Assembly (NCBI RefSeq): GCF_000003815.2
Contig: NC_049986.1
Span: 7,750,193 to 7,814,192 of the forward strand
DNA length: 64,000 nucleotides
Direction of reading: 5' to 3'
Source: Branchiostoma floridae
Taxonomy: Eukaryota > Chordata > Leptocardii > Amphioxiformes > Branchiostomatidae
Positions 22,130 to 32,972 of this stretch are shown here, piece after piece (within the stretch, counting starts at the first letter, position 1; the number at the start of each line of letters is the position of its first letter). A model generated the notes under the pieces. That model saw nothing but the letters and a program-made list of their open reading frames with translations. It was not told where the DNA came from and ran no database searches. The position numbers and the translations under genes were made by a program.

Positions 22130-23030
22130 CCTGTCAAATCTTCAAATCGAATCAACTCCGCCATTTTTTAACCGATTGACTTGAAATTTGGCACAAAGGT
22201 AGAGTAAGCCAATACCCTCAGGTGTTTTTTTCATTTTTTTCATATCTGCCTTTAAAATGATTTTATTGAGGTTATTGTCAATTTTTATGTATATTTCGGG
22301 CTCCTGTACCCTGGTATTACAGCCGAATGACATGAAATTTGATACAGAGGTGCCTTGATCATATGCTCACCTAGATTCAATAACAGTTTTGGCAAACGGT
22401 ACAACAAAATGCTTAATTTTGCGATTTTTGGCCATTTTTTGACCAAAAAAGGACATTTTTGGCCCCTGTAGCCTCGTTTTACAACCAAATGATCTGAAAT
22501 TTGGTATAAAAGTGCTCTTCAATTATGTGCACATAAATTCAATAAAACTTTTCCCATACGGTACAACAAAATGCTTAATTTTGCGATTTTTTGACCAAAA
22601 AAGGACATTTTTGGCTCCTGTAGCCTCGTTTTACAACCAAATGATCTGAAATTTGGTATAAAAGTGCCCTTCAATTATGTGCACATAAATTCAATAAACG
22701 TTTTCCCATACGGTACAACAAAATACTTAATTTTGCGGTTTTTGGCCATTTTTTGACCAAAAAAGGACATTTTTGGCTCCTGTAGCCTCGTTTTACAACC
22801 AAATGATCTGAAATTTGGTATAAAAGTGACCTTCAATTATGTGCACATAAATTCAATAAAAGTTTTCCCATATGGTACAACAAATGCTTAATTTTGCGAT
22901 TTTATGGCCATTTTTTGACAAAATTTTGACATTTTTGGCTCCTGTTCCCTCGATTTACAACCTAATGACCCGTAAATTGGTAAAGGGGTGCTCTAGATAT
23001 TTATTCAAATGACCCATGTATATTTTTTGG
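22130..23030. repeat. Satellite with ~162-bp period
   Basis: The anchor ggctcctgtagcctcg recurs at 22299, 22461, 22613, 22775 and 22937 (spacing 162, 152, 162, 162). Units contain aaatgatctgaaatttggta and cggtacaacaaaatgcttaa. The outer units are more diverged. Noncoding. Confidence 0.92.
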
Positions 23031-23642
23031 CATGGACCACTTTAAAATGATATATTTAGGGGTTTTTTGGTCATTTTTGAATGGCCAAAGGGGTCAACGA
23101 CCTCAAGGCCTATTGTTGCATGAGGGAGATGGCTGAAATATGCTGTATTTGCTCTCAAGCAAATGTCGGCCTTTCTAGTTTCTGTGGTCTTTGGTTCTTG
23201 TAGATATTTCGTCTAAAGTTTTGTGATATACTCTTAATTTAACGCAAAGGAAGCCTAACAATAATCAACACGGCTATCTAACATGGTCCGCAACATTTGA
23301 TGTTCCTCTCCCAGTCCCAAACTAGCGCAAACTCGGGAAGGTTAAAACTGCAATATGTCTCATTGACCCCTTTTTACCACACGGCCAGTTGAACTGTTCA
23401 CGGTCTCACAGCGACCCCTAATGATCAAAAAGCAAACTGCAGATCTTTCGTTAACATATGGAAGAGAAATTTTGACGTTATTGGCCAACGTGGTATTTAT
23501 CACTAATATGATTAGACAAACTCAACGAATGACAGACAGGCAAATTTGCTAGACAGTCTAAGATTTACCATAGGTGCCAAACTGCCTCGCTACCATTGGT
23601 TGAAATCAGTACCATCTCTATCTATGAGAATGTTAATACGTT

Positions 23643-23992
23643 AGGCCTTGTTGACTTTATTATATGGATGACAGCCATGCTCGCATCAATTTTTTTCCGG
23701 CCGTTTCCGGAAGTTGTCAACCATGCTTTAAATTGTACAAAGAAGTTGCAGAAGTAGCAAATATATGCCATAGACAAAAGATATACATCGGGAAACATAT
23801 ACTATACTAAATCATTGTCAATTTCAAGGTCAAAGAAGAAGATTGTGAAAACAGAAATGTTGTTCAGCCTTCCAGACCACGTAGATTTCATAATGAAGGC
23901 AACTTTTTTGCCAAGCTTTTTTTATTCGCACGCTCGCATCAGTTTTGGGATTTCCAGATGATGTCATCGATATAATTGAATCAACATGGCCT
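23643..23992. mobile_element. MITE B, copy 3
   Basis: aggccttgttgactttatta at left, aattgaatcaacatggcct at right, with the inner gctcgcatcaa motif on both arms. It ends 4 bases before the second 65-base direct repeat. Confidence 0.85.
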
Positions 23993-24204
23993 GATTGGCT
24001 ACGAGTTGTGCATGCACGCCACCTGGTGATCTATGATGGAATTGCACATTGGCGTTTTAACGTAAATACAACATGTCAAGGCTGCCGTCCCTGGATGTGA
24101 GCCAGACAGTCTTACAGAGATGTGGAGTTTCTAGGACCATCCTAGACTACCCGGCGGGACGTCTGTAAATATAACCTTATGGCAATACCTTGTCCAATAA
24201 TGTG

Positions 24205-24420
24205 GGGTCATGTCTCCGATCTTGTGTCCTTGGGAAAGGCACTTAACATGGCTTTTCTCGCTTCAAAATGAGGACTTAGCTTTGGTTAGGACCGTCCCTC
24301 GAATAGGAGGTCCCGTGTTCGGGGAGAGCCACATCTCGAGCACATTTAAGAAAACACCGCACTTATCGAAAAGAGTAGGAGCCCTTCCCGGTGTGGGTGG
24401 ATCAAACCTTACAGTCTGGT
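24205..24420 (+). mobile_element. SINE fragment (body without tRNA head)
   Basis: ccttgggaaaggcacttaac, accgtccctcgaataggagg and tcccgtgttcggggagagcc match the body of the complete SINE at 59923-60350. The tRNA-derived head is missing. Confidence 0.75.
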
Positions 24421-25743
24421 CTCCGGGTTAACATCTTGCAAAGGTGATAGTCACCTGTTTTGTCCACAAATGTGGTAAAACTGAATTTAAAAAAAAAGAC
24501 ATAATAAAAAAAATGATGTATACATCACCGAGATATCCATTTCCTCGCTTAGAATATTCTTTTGAAATCTGATTTGAAAAAAATGCCAGGTCAACGATTG
24601 ATTTCCGTCTGGCAACCTTACTCTGTTTCCGGACACTCAGATTTGACCAAGGCTATGGGTTAATCTTGGATTTCTTGTGATCCATGTAATAATCCTCTTT
24701 GTTCTCTGATTAGAGATTAAGAGATTTCCGTAGATCAGAGATCTCCCTGTCTATATAGACGTCATGAAAACATTGAAGTGATAAAAAGACATCAGTTGAT
24801 ATACTTCCACTACGAAGTTTTATTCCACGTTTCGTACAAGCTTTGACACAGAATGTAGCATCTTTATTTATAACAGCATCTCTTAAACTCATACAAACGA
24901 CGATTTCAGGAAAGTTGAATATTCTACGATAGTAATATTGAATTTTGAGTGCTCTGCTACGCCATGGTGCTATTTTTGCTCATTATAATAAGTGCTTTTT
25001 GATATCAACCATATTGTCATTGATATTTCGTTTGAAGGTGTTCCTTGGTCTCATTCAAATTTAGAATGGCGTCCCGCGTCGTTTAAGAATCTTACTGACA
25101 CTGCTAGTCTGACCTTGTCATCAATAGGCAACTATCAGATGCATTTCAAGAGTATGTGACATCTACTTTAACATTTACTTCCAGCTGTGCATCTGCTTCC
25201 AACTAGTTGTGCCCTATTAGCTTCTCATACATGTTCCAGCTACCACATATTTGATTTTACTTGCTGTCATTATTAGGTACATATACATAACTTTAAACAC
25301 ATTTTATATCAAATTGTTCCTGCCACGATCATGAAAGAAAAGAACTTTTTAAAGAAGCCACTAAATTCATCTCAAATTCCCCCATGTTTACAGTACAGAC
25401 AAAAAGAAAACTACCCTACTCTTAACATCACAGAACCTACACACTATAGAAAAGGTGGGATCCTTTGTCTTCTACTGTCTCAGAAAAAGAGGTCAAACCC
25501 AACAAATTACAGTTTAGAGTTAGCTTTTAGACTAGAGTAGACATATTCTATACTGTTCTACACTATTTGTCTGTTTGTTCCCTTTCATCTTACCGGCAAT
25601 TAGCCCTCGGGCAGAATTTGCAATAAACTATTAATACATAACTTTAATGCTAGGCCACGAGCGAACGCCGATGGTCACAATATCACCTAGTCAGCTGGCT
25701 ATAATGTCCTCATTGTATTGTACCCGTTGCAATTCGAATAAAG
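24421..25743. other. Gene-free interval
   Basis: No exon, RNA gene or clear repeat was recognised. The right part is probably the 3' flank of the LRR gene; TTTAAT at 25643-25648 gives ATTAAA, a variant polyadenylation signal, on the minus strand. Confidence 0.4.
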
Positions 25744-28287
25744 CTAGTCTACAGCAACTGAGACGGAGGTCTCTTGGTTCTCACCAGCTCCGTATATGAC
25801 TGGAATCGAGTGTTTGTCCCCTGTTTGTGCCGTTCTTGTAGAAACGGTACCGTCGTACAGTTGACTATCACCCTCGCTCACTGGGACGGTAGCAATCTCT
25901 GTCTCTGCTGCAGATGCGTAGAAGGTGGTGGGGTCATCATCATCATCAGTGTCGTCATCTGAAATGTACCAGTACTGATGGGGTAGAGATGTTGGCCTTG
26001 GTGGGCCAATTTCGGTTGTCTCGGCTGGGGCCGTTCTGTGGAGAGAGGTATCGATGGTAAGGCGTCGTTGGCGGCCTCGAATGGTGTCTGCATCTGGAAT
26101 TTCCCAATAGTGAGCCTCGGCAAGTTCGTTTGGCGTCGCCTGGCGAGTTGAGCTCGCGAGGGCGTCCGGTATTTCCCAATAATGGACGCCGCGCTCGTGT
26201 GTTGTCGCATGGCGAGTGGAGTTCACGAGGGTGTCCGAAATGTCCCGACGGGTGCCGATTTCTTCCGAATTCGGTCGGGGAGCAGAGTCGACTGGGTTGT
26301 TGGCCGGTATTTGCCAATAATGGGAAGCGTCGAGTTCTCCCGGTGTCGGTCGGTTAGGGGAAGCTACGAGCCCGTCCGGGATCCCCCAATTGTGCGGGGC
26401 TTCGAATGACGTTGACCTCGGCTGATGATGCGACCTCCCCCGGGCGCCTGTTCTGTTTTGACGTGCAAGATTAGGCTCTGAGTATTGCCGTTGGAGATGC
26501 GTGCATCTGTATAGCCTGTTAAAGATAAGTAAGTCTTGCAGTGCCACTACCGGAAGCAATGACTGTCTCGTTCTTTTATTTCTACCTCCCGTGGATACAG
26601 TCATAGCCATTTGACCTTGACGACGGGTGTCTGTACGGTTGCCATGGAAATGAGAGATTACGTCATTGTTTCGTACAGCCAAACGCCGTTTTCTATACAG
26701 GTAGGCTAGGGTAAGACCCAAACAGAACAGACCCAATGCGGTCAACACCAAAACTGAAGTTATAGTGATATTTTGTTTTCCCGACCGATCATCATGTACC
26801 ACTGTTTTGCTAGTCACCTCGGTACTTGTGGTTATAAGTACTACAGTGGTATTGTACCTGACTGTATTGTGTCCAGTATTTTTGGGAACTTGGTTTTCAG
26901 GGCACATTTTGCCTATGATTTCTGTGGGATCGACTCGAAACGTAGAGATGGATACTTTGCCTTGGGCAAGCGAAAGGCACGTCACATTCAAGTTTTCTGG
27001 ATGTTGACCAGTCCTATTTTCTTCTATGATTCCTTCCGGACTATTCGACTTGTTTCCCGTTTTTGATGAATGCTCATCGAATACAAGTGCTATGGTCTTG
27101 TCTGTGAGATTTCTAAGCGTTTTGGTATCCATGGTTACCACTCTAATGTTAAGACGATCGCTCATCGGCAACGTAATTCCCTTTTCGTGCTTCCAAGCAA
27201 GAAGACACTGTTCTTTTGGAGATGCCTCTGATTTAGCCGAAACGAGAACAAATGGTAACGCGACCATTGCCGTCTTTGAGAGAGTCATTGCTCTAGCCGA
27301 TGACCAACAAGGAGAATGGCCAAAAATGTCATCTTCGGATCCCTTCTCCTTCCATTGTGTGTGATATTCGTTCCCATGAGCAGTATTTGATAAACAGAGC
27401 ACGTTATTCTCGATGATAGCAGTGACAGCTCGTCTTTGAGGACTTGTATGAAGAAGGAGGCTCCACCGTTTAGTAGCGTCAGCGTTGTCGTGGGTGTTTG
27501 AGAGTTTTATGACCACGGATGGCCTGAGGTGGTTGTTTAAACCGTGAAGTATCTTAGAAGTCAGACATGCCCGAACCAACCTGTTCCTACTCAAGTCCAA
27601 GACCCGGAGCTGCTTGAAAGATCGGAAGGACTCTGTGGGGATCGTTGTGATGTGATTTAAACCCAGAACAAGTTCCCTTAGCATATCAAGTCCCAGAAAA
27701 CTAGATCGGTCTACATACGTTAACTGGTTTCCCCAAAGTATCAATTCCCGAAGGGTTGTGAGGTCGCGGAAACAACCCGATTCTAGGTGTGCGATTTTGT
27801 TGTGCGAGAGAGACAAAGTACGAAGATGTTTAAGCCCACTAGATAAACCTGTGAACCAGTTTGTCTTCACCTCAGTCAGGTTATTGAAGTCCAAGTTCAA
27901 CTCAATAATTGCGGAAAGGTTTGCGAAGGTGTTCTGTTCTATGTCCGTAATGTCGGTATCGACCAGAGCAAGGTACTGCAATTTTGTCGGCTCGGGTGTG
28001 GGTAACTTTACCGCCGACAGGACACCGTATGGAACGCCCCTCACCCCTACCCATTTTGTCTGGCGAAGACATGACACGTCAGGGAGAGGAGCTGGGTCTT
28101 TTGAGGCACGGTCGCAAGTAATACAAGGATGGTTGACGTTTCTAGTCTTAAACCAACTGTCTTGAAACTGTAGACCGTCAGAACAGCTAACCCAGCTACA
28201 TCCTGAGAAACAAGCATCATTCGCGTCGACGGCTTGTACGACAACAAACAGCAACCATACCTTGAGAACGCTAAGGCGACGTTCCAT
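25744..28287 (-). CDS. Leucine-rich-repeat transmembrane receptor with ITIM-like repeats (847 aa, single exon)
   Basis: A signal peptide (about residues 1-22, core VWLLFVVVQAV) is followed by a cysteine-rich cap (CFSGCSWVSC) and six LRRs (about 102-240, for example LRTLSLSHNKIAHLESGCF and LRELVLGLNHITTIPTESF). Then comes a 250-residue ectodomain stalk with many N-glycosylation sites and one membrane segment (about 507-530, SVLVLTALGLFCLGLTLAYL) with a basic stop (YRKRR). The cytoplasmic tail repeats a YWxI motif: Y657 (SHYWQI), Y703 (VHYWEI), Y727 (AHYWEI) and Y772 (HQYWYI). The first two fit the ITIM consensus S/I/V/L-x-Y-x-x-I/V/L. An acidic DDTDDDDD run follows. The gene has no intron. It is likely a cell-surface recognition receptor; ligand and pathway are unknown. 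Confidence 0.9.
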   Translation of the reverse strand: MERRLSVLKVWLLFVVVQAVDANDACFSGCSWVSCSDGLQFQDSWFKTRNVNHPCITCDRASKDPAPLPDVSCLRQTKWVGVRGVPYGVLSAVKLPTPEPTKLQYLALVDTDITDIEQNTFANLSAIIELNLDFNNLTEVKTNWFTGLSSGLKHLRTLSLSHNKIAHLESGCFRDLTTLRELILWGNQLTYVDRSSFLGLDMLRELVLGLNHITTIPTESFRSFKQLRVLDLSRNRLVRACLTSKILHGLNNHLRPSVVIKLSNTHDNADATKRWSLLLHTSPQRRAVTAIIENNVLCLSNTAHGNEYHTQWKEKGSEDDIFGHSPCWSSARAMTLSKTAMVALPFVLVSAKSEASPKEQCLLAWKHEKGITLPMSDRLNIRVVTMDTKTLRNLTDKTIALVFDEHSSKTGNKSNSPEGIIEENRTGQHPENLNVTCLSLAQGKVSISTFRVDPTEIIGKMCPENQVPKNTGHNTVRYNTTVVLITTSTEVTSKTVVHDDRSGKQNITITSVLVLTALGLFCLGLTLAYLYRKRRLAVRNNDVISHFHGNRTDTRRQGQMAMTVSTGGRNKRTRQSLLPVVALQDLLIFNRLYRCTHLQRQYSEPNLARQNRTGARGRSHHQPRSTSFEAPHNWGIPDGLVASPNRPTPGELDASHYWQIPANNPVDSAPRPNSEEIGTRRDISDTLVNSTRHATTHERGVHYWEIPDALASSTRQATPNELAEAHYWEIPDADTIRGRQRRLTIDTSLHRTAPAETTEIGPPRPTSLPHQYWYISDDDTDDDDDPTTFYASAAETEIATVPVSEGDSQLYDGTVSTRTAQTGDKHSIPVIYGAGENQETSVSVAVD

Positions 28288-30226
28288 GATGCTTTGTAGG
28301 AATTTTCGGTGGACAGTTCTTAGAAGGATGTTGCGACACGATACAGTGTCGGAGGTAGATACGGTGTGTGCGCTCGGTTTGTTTCTGCAGCGTCAAACTA
28401 ATTCTGTCGCGACAAGGCTCCTTTTAATGACGTATGATTTGAATAAATCATGCCTTGATTTTCTTCAGGAGATTGCTTGGACACTCAATTTGCGCCAGTG
28501 CGACCTCGTAAACAAAGCCAGACGTGAATTGTTTTGAAATGAAAACGACAGCTTGATTTCCCGAAAAATGGATGCAATCATTGTACATGGGGGGTGGGTG
28601 GGCTATAATAAGAAACATGAATGAAAAGTACCGTGTTTGCAAAATTGTGTGTATGTAAAACATGACTAGACCGCCTTTTTGTGTCTGTCATGTCAAAATT
28701 GTCGATGAAGTTTCCATAAAATTGGGATTTTAGTGCATCCGTCTCAAATCCTCTGATCTTACACAAGTAGTTGTCAGACAATCAAATATCAGATTTCAAT
28801 CCGTGACGGGGAATAAGGATGTCTTAAGGAGGCTTTCGGAGCATCACGGTCTCTTTCTCTGCTCGAGGCTTTCCTGTGACAAACACGTGACAAATACGTG
28901 ACAAACACGTGTCCGGAGACCTTGAGGGCTGACGTAAGAGTTAGTTGCGCAGTAGAGAGCACAAACTGAGTTTAGTGCCACTTAAAATCCTTGAAAAGCC
29001 TTCATTTCCTTGAAAACTTTTGTCCAATCTGGAGACTTTTTGAGTTAGAGAGGAAATGTAGGGTCAAAGCTACCCGGTTTGGGTCAAAATTTGTTCAGTT
29101 CAGCAATTTAGTTGGTGTAAGGACAGATTATAATTGTTGGGTGCTACATAACCGTACTGTTATCGATAATATTTTGTTTTTCTGTATGTAGCCTCTTAGT
29201 GCTATTGCCTATATAGCTATTACTTGTTATTGTTTGCCATACATGCCTTGTGCGATTGTTGAGCAATTTATTCATTCATACCGGTTGTATAAGGAGGGAA
29301 CTGGGATCAAAGGTGAGGTTTCTTTTATAGAGCGAGCTTTCCTCGGAGAATGAGCCGAACAGCCCCCTGTTTTCTTTCAATGGTTATAAACTGGACCCAA
29401 GTGACTTTCTGTTGGAGAAAATCTTGGAAGATTGTAAAATGGGTTAGTACTCTTTTAAAGCCTTCATTCAGTGTATTTTAAGATGCTTTCGTATGGACAG
29501 CCCTTACTTCGATGTCCTGTCGGCACGGATGTCGCTTCATGGGGCTAGAGTAAAGCTTAAGGTAGCAAAACACAGTATTCATCCGCGACAATACTAATAT
29601 TTATGTCTGTTGTCAAGTGTAACTGTTGAGTTTTGTCGGAAACGAGTCATAGGTGATACTGCGTTTCACCAAGTCTTCCGCTTTTATGTTTTCATCAATC
29701 TGTACCAGGTTAAGTAGATTTGTTTTACGCTTTCATGAAATCTATTCAAATGTAGCTCACTCAGTGCACAATATTATCATTTCAGTTTCGTGAAACCGTC
29801 TGATCATTTCAATTGGCGATGTCAGAAAGCGGCATCATTAATGTCCTGGTTGCAAAGAGCAGATCTAGACTATAGTAAAATACTAGTAACGTCACTCAAA
29901 TTGAATTTTTTACATCAGTTGCCCAGGGCACGTGTTGCTAAGTAATTATGAAACAGGAACTCTGTAACGACTGAAACTTGTTCCTGAGTCTTTCTAAAAA
30001 AACATTGCTTCTCGTTATTTATCTACCCAGGGCATTATAGTACTCGGTTTATTTCAAACATACGTATTCATACATACAAATATTATGATATAAGCAAAGC
30101 TGAAATTATGGTACCTGCTTTTCTGTGTCTCGAAGTAAAAAGGGAAGTTAATAACCATGCATTTGTGTGCATGAAACTGCAATATTTGTCATTTGATTTA
30201 TGTATGAAAATACTGGTGTAACTTAC
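28288..30226. other. Gene-free interval upstream of the LRR gene
   Basis: No supported exon. At 28882-28911 cacgtgacaaatacgtgaca is followed by aacacgtg, an 11-base repeat carrying two CACGTG E-boxes, about 600 bases upstream of the LRR start codon. Otherwise nothing recognisable. Confidence 0.4.
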
Positions 30227-30743
30227 ATCGACTATGATTGTTCCCGTTTCTTTCCTTTCTTGCAAACGACAATCTTAAGTCCGTCTATAGTTTCATCAGG
30301 TTGGTAGATCAATTGAACAAAGTTTTCTTCGTTACGCAGCCTTCTTTAATTCTTCAGTTAAAGTTTTGACGACCATTTGTCGCCTTCATCAGTATAAAAA
30401 ATGATTATAGACAATGTTATGTGTGTGCAGATTTATAATTCAAGGTTTTCCTGAGTATGATATAAAGAAGCAATTTTGCCTTACCGTAGTCACTCCTACA
30501 GCCACCAAGTCCAGCGGTACCATACCGCCCCGCCCGTCCCTCTGTTGTTGGTAACTTTACCAACAGTCCTTCCTTCTCAGTCATGGTGGGACTGTCCATA
30601 TCGTCTTGGTAATCACGGCCGTCGCTTTCAGACCAAGGCCTGTACACTCCTAGCATCACGAACAGGAACCTGATCATTCTTGGACTCTCAACGATTCCAC
30701 GTCCTTCGTCACCCTCCTCTAACAGACCTAAGGAAATCTCCAT
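30227..30743 (-). CDS. Candidate 5' exon(s) of a minus-strand gene
   Basis: ATG at 30743 opens a frame of 86 codons to a good donor (GTAAGG) below 30485: MEISLGLLEEGDEGRGIVES, then PRMIRFLFVMLGVYRPW. It ends in phase 1. Two continuations fit. One is a 32-base exon 30258-30227 (RKETGTIIVD, donor GTAAGT). The other is a long splice to the acceptor at 18418 of the seven-segment gene, which needs exactly one upstream base. The hydrophobic MIRFLFVMLGVY block resembles the pre-TM1 region of gustatory-type receptors. No homologue is recognised. Confidence 0.4.
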
Positions 30744-31112
30744 ATCTCAAGAAAACGGAGTTTACAGAAGGAGGTATTTTACGTAGTGAAGTGTGGAATT
30801 AGCCGTTCAGTTTGGCCTCCGATCTTGCCTGGCACTGGCAAATTTGAGTTGTGGCGAATGCGATTCGAAATGGAGAAGTCCTCTAGTGCTAATCGATTGC
30901 GTTATGGTATGATGTCATACTTCCGTTATTGGGATTCTGAAACTACACCTTACGACATGACTTGCTCATACGAGAGACCGTATACCATTGTTATTCAGTT
31001 TTTTTGTTCAATAGTATATACTTGTTTGTATGTACCTAGCATATGTCTTTGTCATATCGTTGCCAATAACGACTGAAGCTCTCTTCACCAGGGAGGTTGC
31101 ATTTGTAAAGAT

Positions 31113-31287
31113 AATTCACCTTTATACCGTTGGATTGAAAAACAAGGTATTTTGGAATATCAAGTAGATGGTAGTTTCAGACTGCAATATTTTGAAAATA
31201 TTAATATTGCAATTCAAATCCCTTGATATAGCTAAAACAGTTTTTGAATACAACGGATATAGGTTACCCCGCGGATAAAGGTTTGTT
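31113..31287. mobile_element. MITE D, copy 4
   Basis: attcacctttataccgttgg at left, aggttaccccgcggataaag at right, with the core tttcagactgcaatattttg. Slightly shortened relative to the other copies. Confidence 0.8.
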
Positions 31288-32080
31288 AGCGTGTACCAGT
31301 GTTTGTAACGATGTTTACGGTTCAACAGCCTAACTGAAGAAACTGTGAACTGATTCCACCGTCCTTATTGCAGTCTCCACTATCAAACCTTGGAGATATG
31401 TACGAACAAGCGGAATGAATACATGTAATGAATAATGTAGCCAAACGTGTGCCTTACTCAGCCTATAAAGTTTAATGTATCAAAATCATTCTCACGACAT
31501 TGTAAACTGTTAAATTGAGCGCAACGAATCTAAATCAATTGTGTACACACTACCCTCAAGCACGCTTAAGACACCACATGAATTAAATCTATACGGATAT
31601 GCAGCTTGTACGCTTCATATTCAGTACAGACCTGGTGTGTTACGCATATGCAATACATCAAACTCCGCAATACAATATTTGGGTGTTTCTAAAAGCCTCT
31701 TTAACTAAAAAATAAGCAGACCCATGCCACCTTCAACATATGTATAAGAAATAGAAAGAAACAAGCTTTTTAAAAGTACTACCACAGCGTCATAGAGCGG
31801 TTACCGTCCAGATAACCTTAAAATATCCAAAATGTACATTTCTACTAAGATCACAAAACCCACTTATCATTAAAATCATTGCCGGGGCTATTCATTAGCC
31901 ACTCCTTTGAAATAGGTCACCCCAGTTGAAATCTTTATCCAGTATACCACTGAAACAACAAAGTCTGAATTATCATTAATGTATGCACATGAAGTTATGA
32001 TAGATATAGTTTTATATATACACCAGACCTTTTTTATCTTTAGACGTTATTGTATAAGTATCTGCTTGTTCCATTGATAT
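31288..32080. other. Gene-free interval
   Basis: AT-rich sequence without recognisable exon, RNA gene or repeat. Confidence 0.35.
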
Positions 32081-32082
32081 TA

Positions 32083-32890
32083 GCCCTCAGGCACGAGTTT
32101 GCATATGAAGATTTGATAAGTATAACGTTATAAGCATAAAATCGTGTGGCCTTCATATCTTGATCACCACGGCGTCAGCAACTTTCTGGGTTTGCAAGTC
32201 TTTCTTGTAGGACTTATAGTGCTATTGACCTCATATCATAAACATACCAAAAACCATGACGATCCGTCAACACGTTTATATTTTCTCATTAATTATGCAA
32301 ATGAGACCGTCATTTGCATAATTAATATGCATTGATATTTCTCCCTTCCTCATCTATATATGTGACAAGTTTGAAAGTCCTATCATGAAATGCAGTGGAT
32401 TTATAAACTTTCCTCATTAATTATGCAAATTAGTTGCTGATTTGCATAATTGGTATTCCATTGTGTACATTGTTACTTGGGCTATCTACATACCAAAAAC
32501 CATGACGATCCATCAACACGTTCTCGAGTTATTCTCGTCCAAAGTTTGAAAGGAAATCGGCGACTGCAGTTCCAAACAAGCCGCTAGGGGGTCCAAACTT
32601 AAAGCACTTACTCTCTGCCCCAAGGGCTATCTACCACTCAAAAATCATAACCACAGCAGGTCCAGAACACGAGATAAAAAAAAATTGAGGTTTTGCTGCA
32701 GTACCTTAGCAAGCCGCTAGGGGGCCCATTATCGAGCTTGACCTTCGTTTTCCCGACCCCTACCCACCTACCAAATATTATTGGGATCCATCAAAGGCTT
32801 CTTGAGTTATACTGTTAACACACAGACAGACAGACAGACACACAGACTCACAAGCCTAAAACATAACCTTAGCCATTCTGGCAAAGGTAA
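32083..32890. mobile_element. Dispersed repeat G, copy 3, with paired octamer motifs
   Basis: Shares cagtaccttagcaagccgct, cgagcttgaccttcg, tatactgttaacacac and the end cataaccttagcc...ggcaaaggtaat with the other copies. Inside are two inverted pairs of ATGCAAAT/ATTTGCAT (about 32287-32327 and 32405-32450), each able to form a hairpin. Confidence 0.6.
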
Positions 32891-32972
32891 TCACTGAAAA
32901 CATCACATTCCCTATGCCGTCAAAGTACAAAGTACATTCAAGACCTTAAAAATTTGTTGATTACAGCTGAAG

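Larger units (their letters stand above)
21911..24061. repeat. 65-base direct repeats flanking a 2-kb block
   Basis: 21911-21975 and 23997-24061 are nearly identical (ggctatgagttgtgcatgga... and ggctacgagttgtgcatgca..., both ending in cacattggcgttttaac). They enclose the 162-bp satellite and MITE B copy 3. The pair implies a tandem duplication of a segment or a large insertion. Confidence 0.85.
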
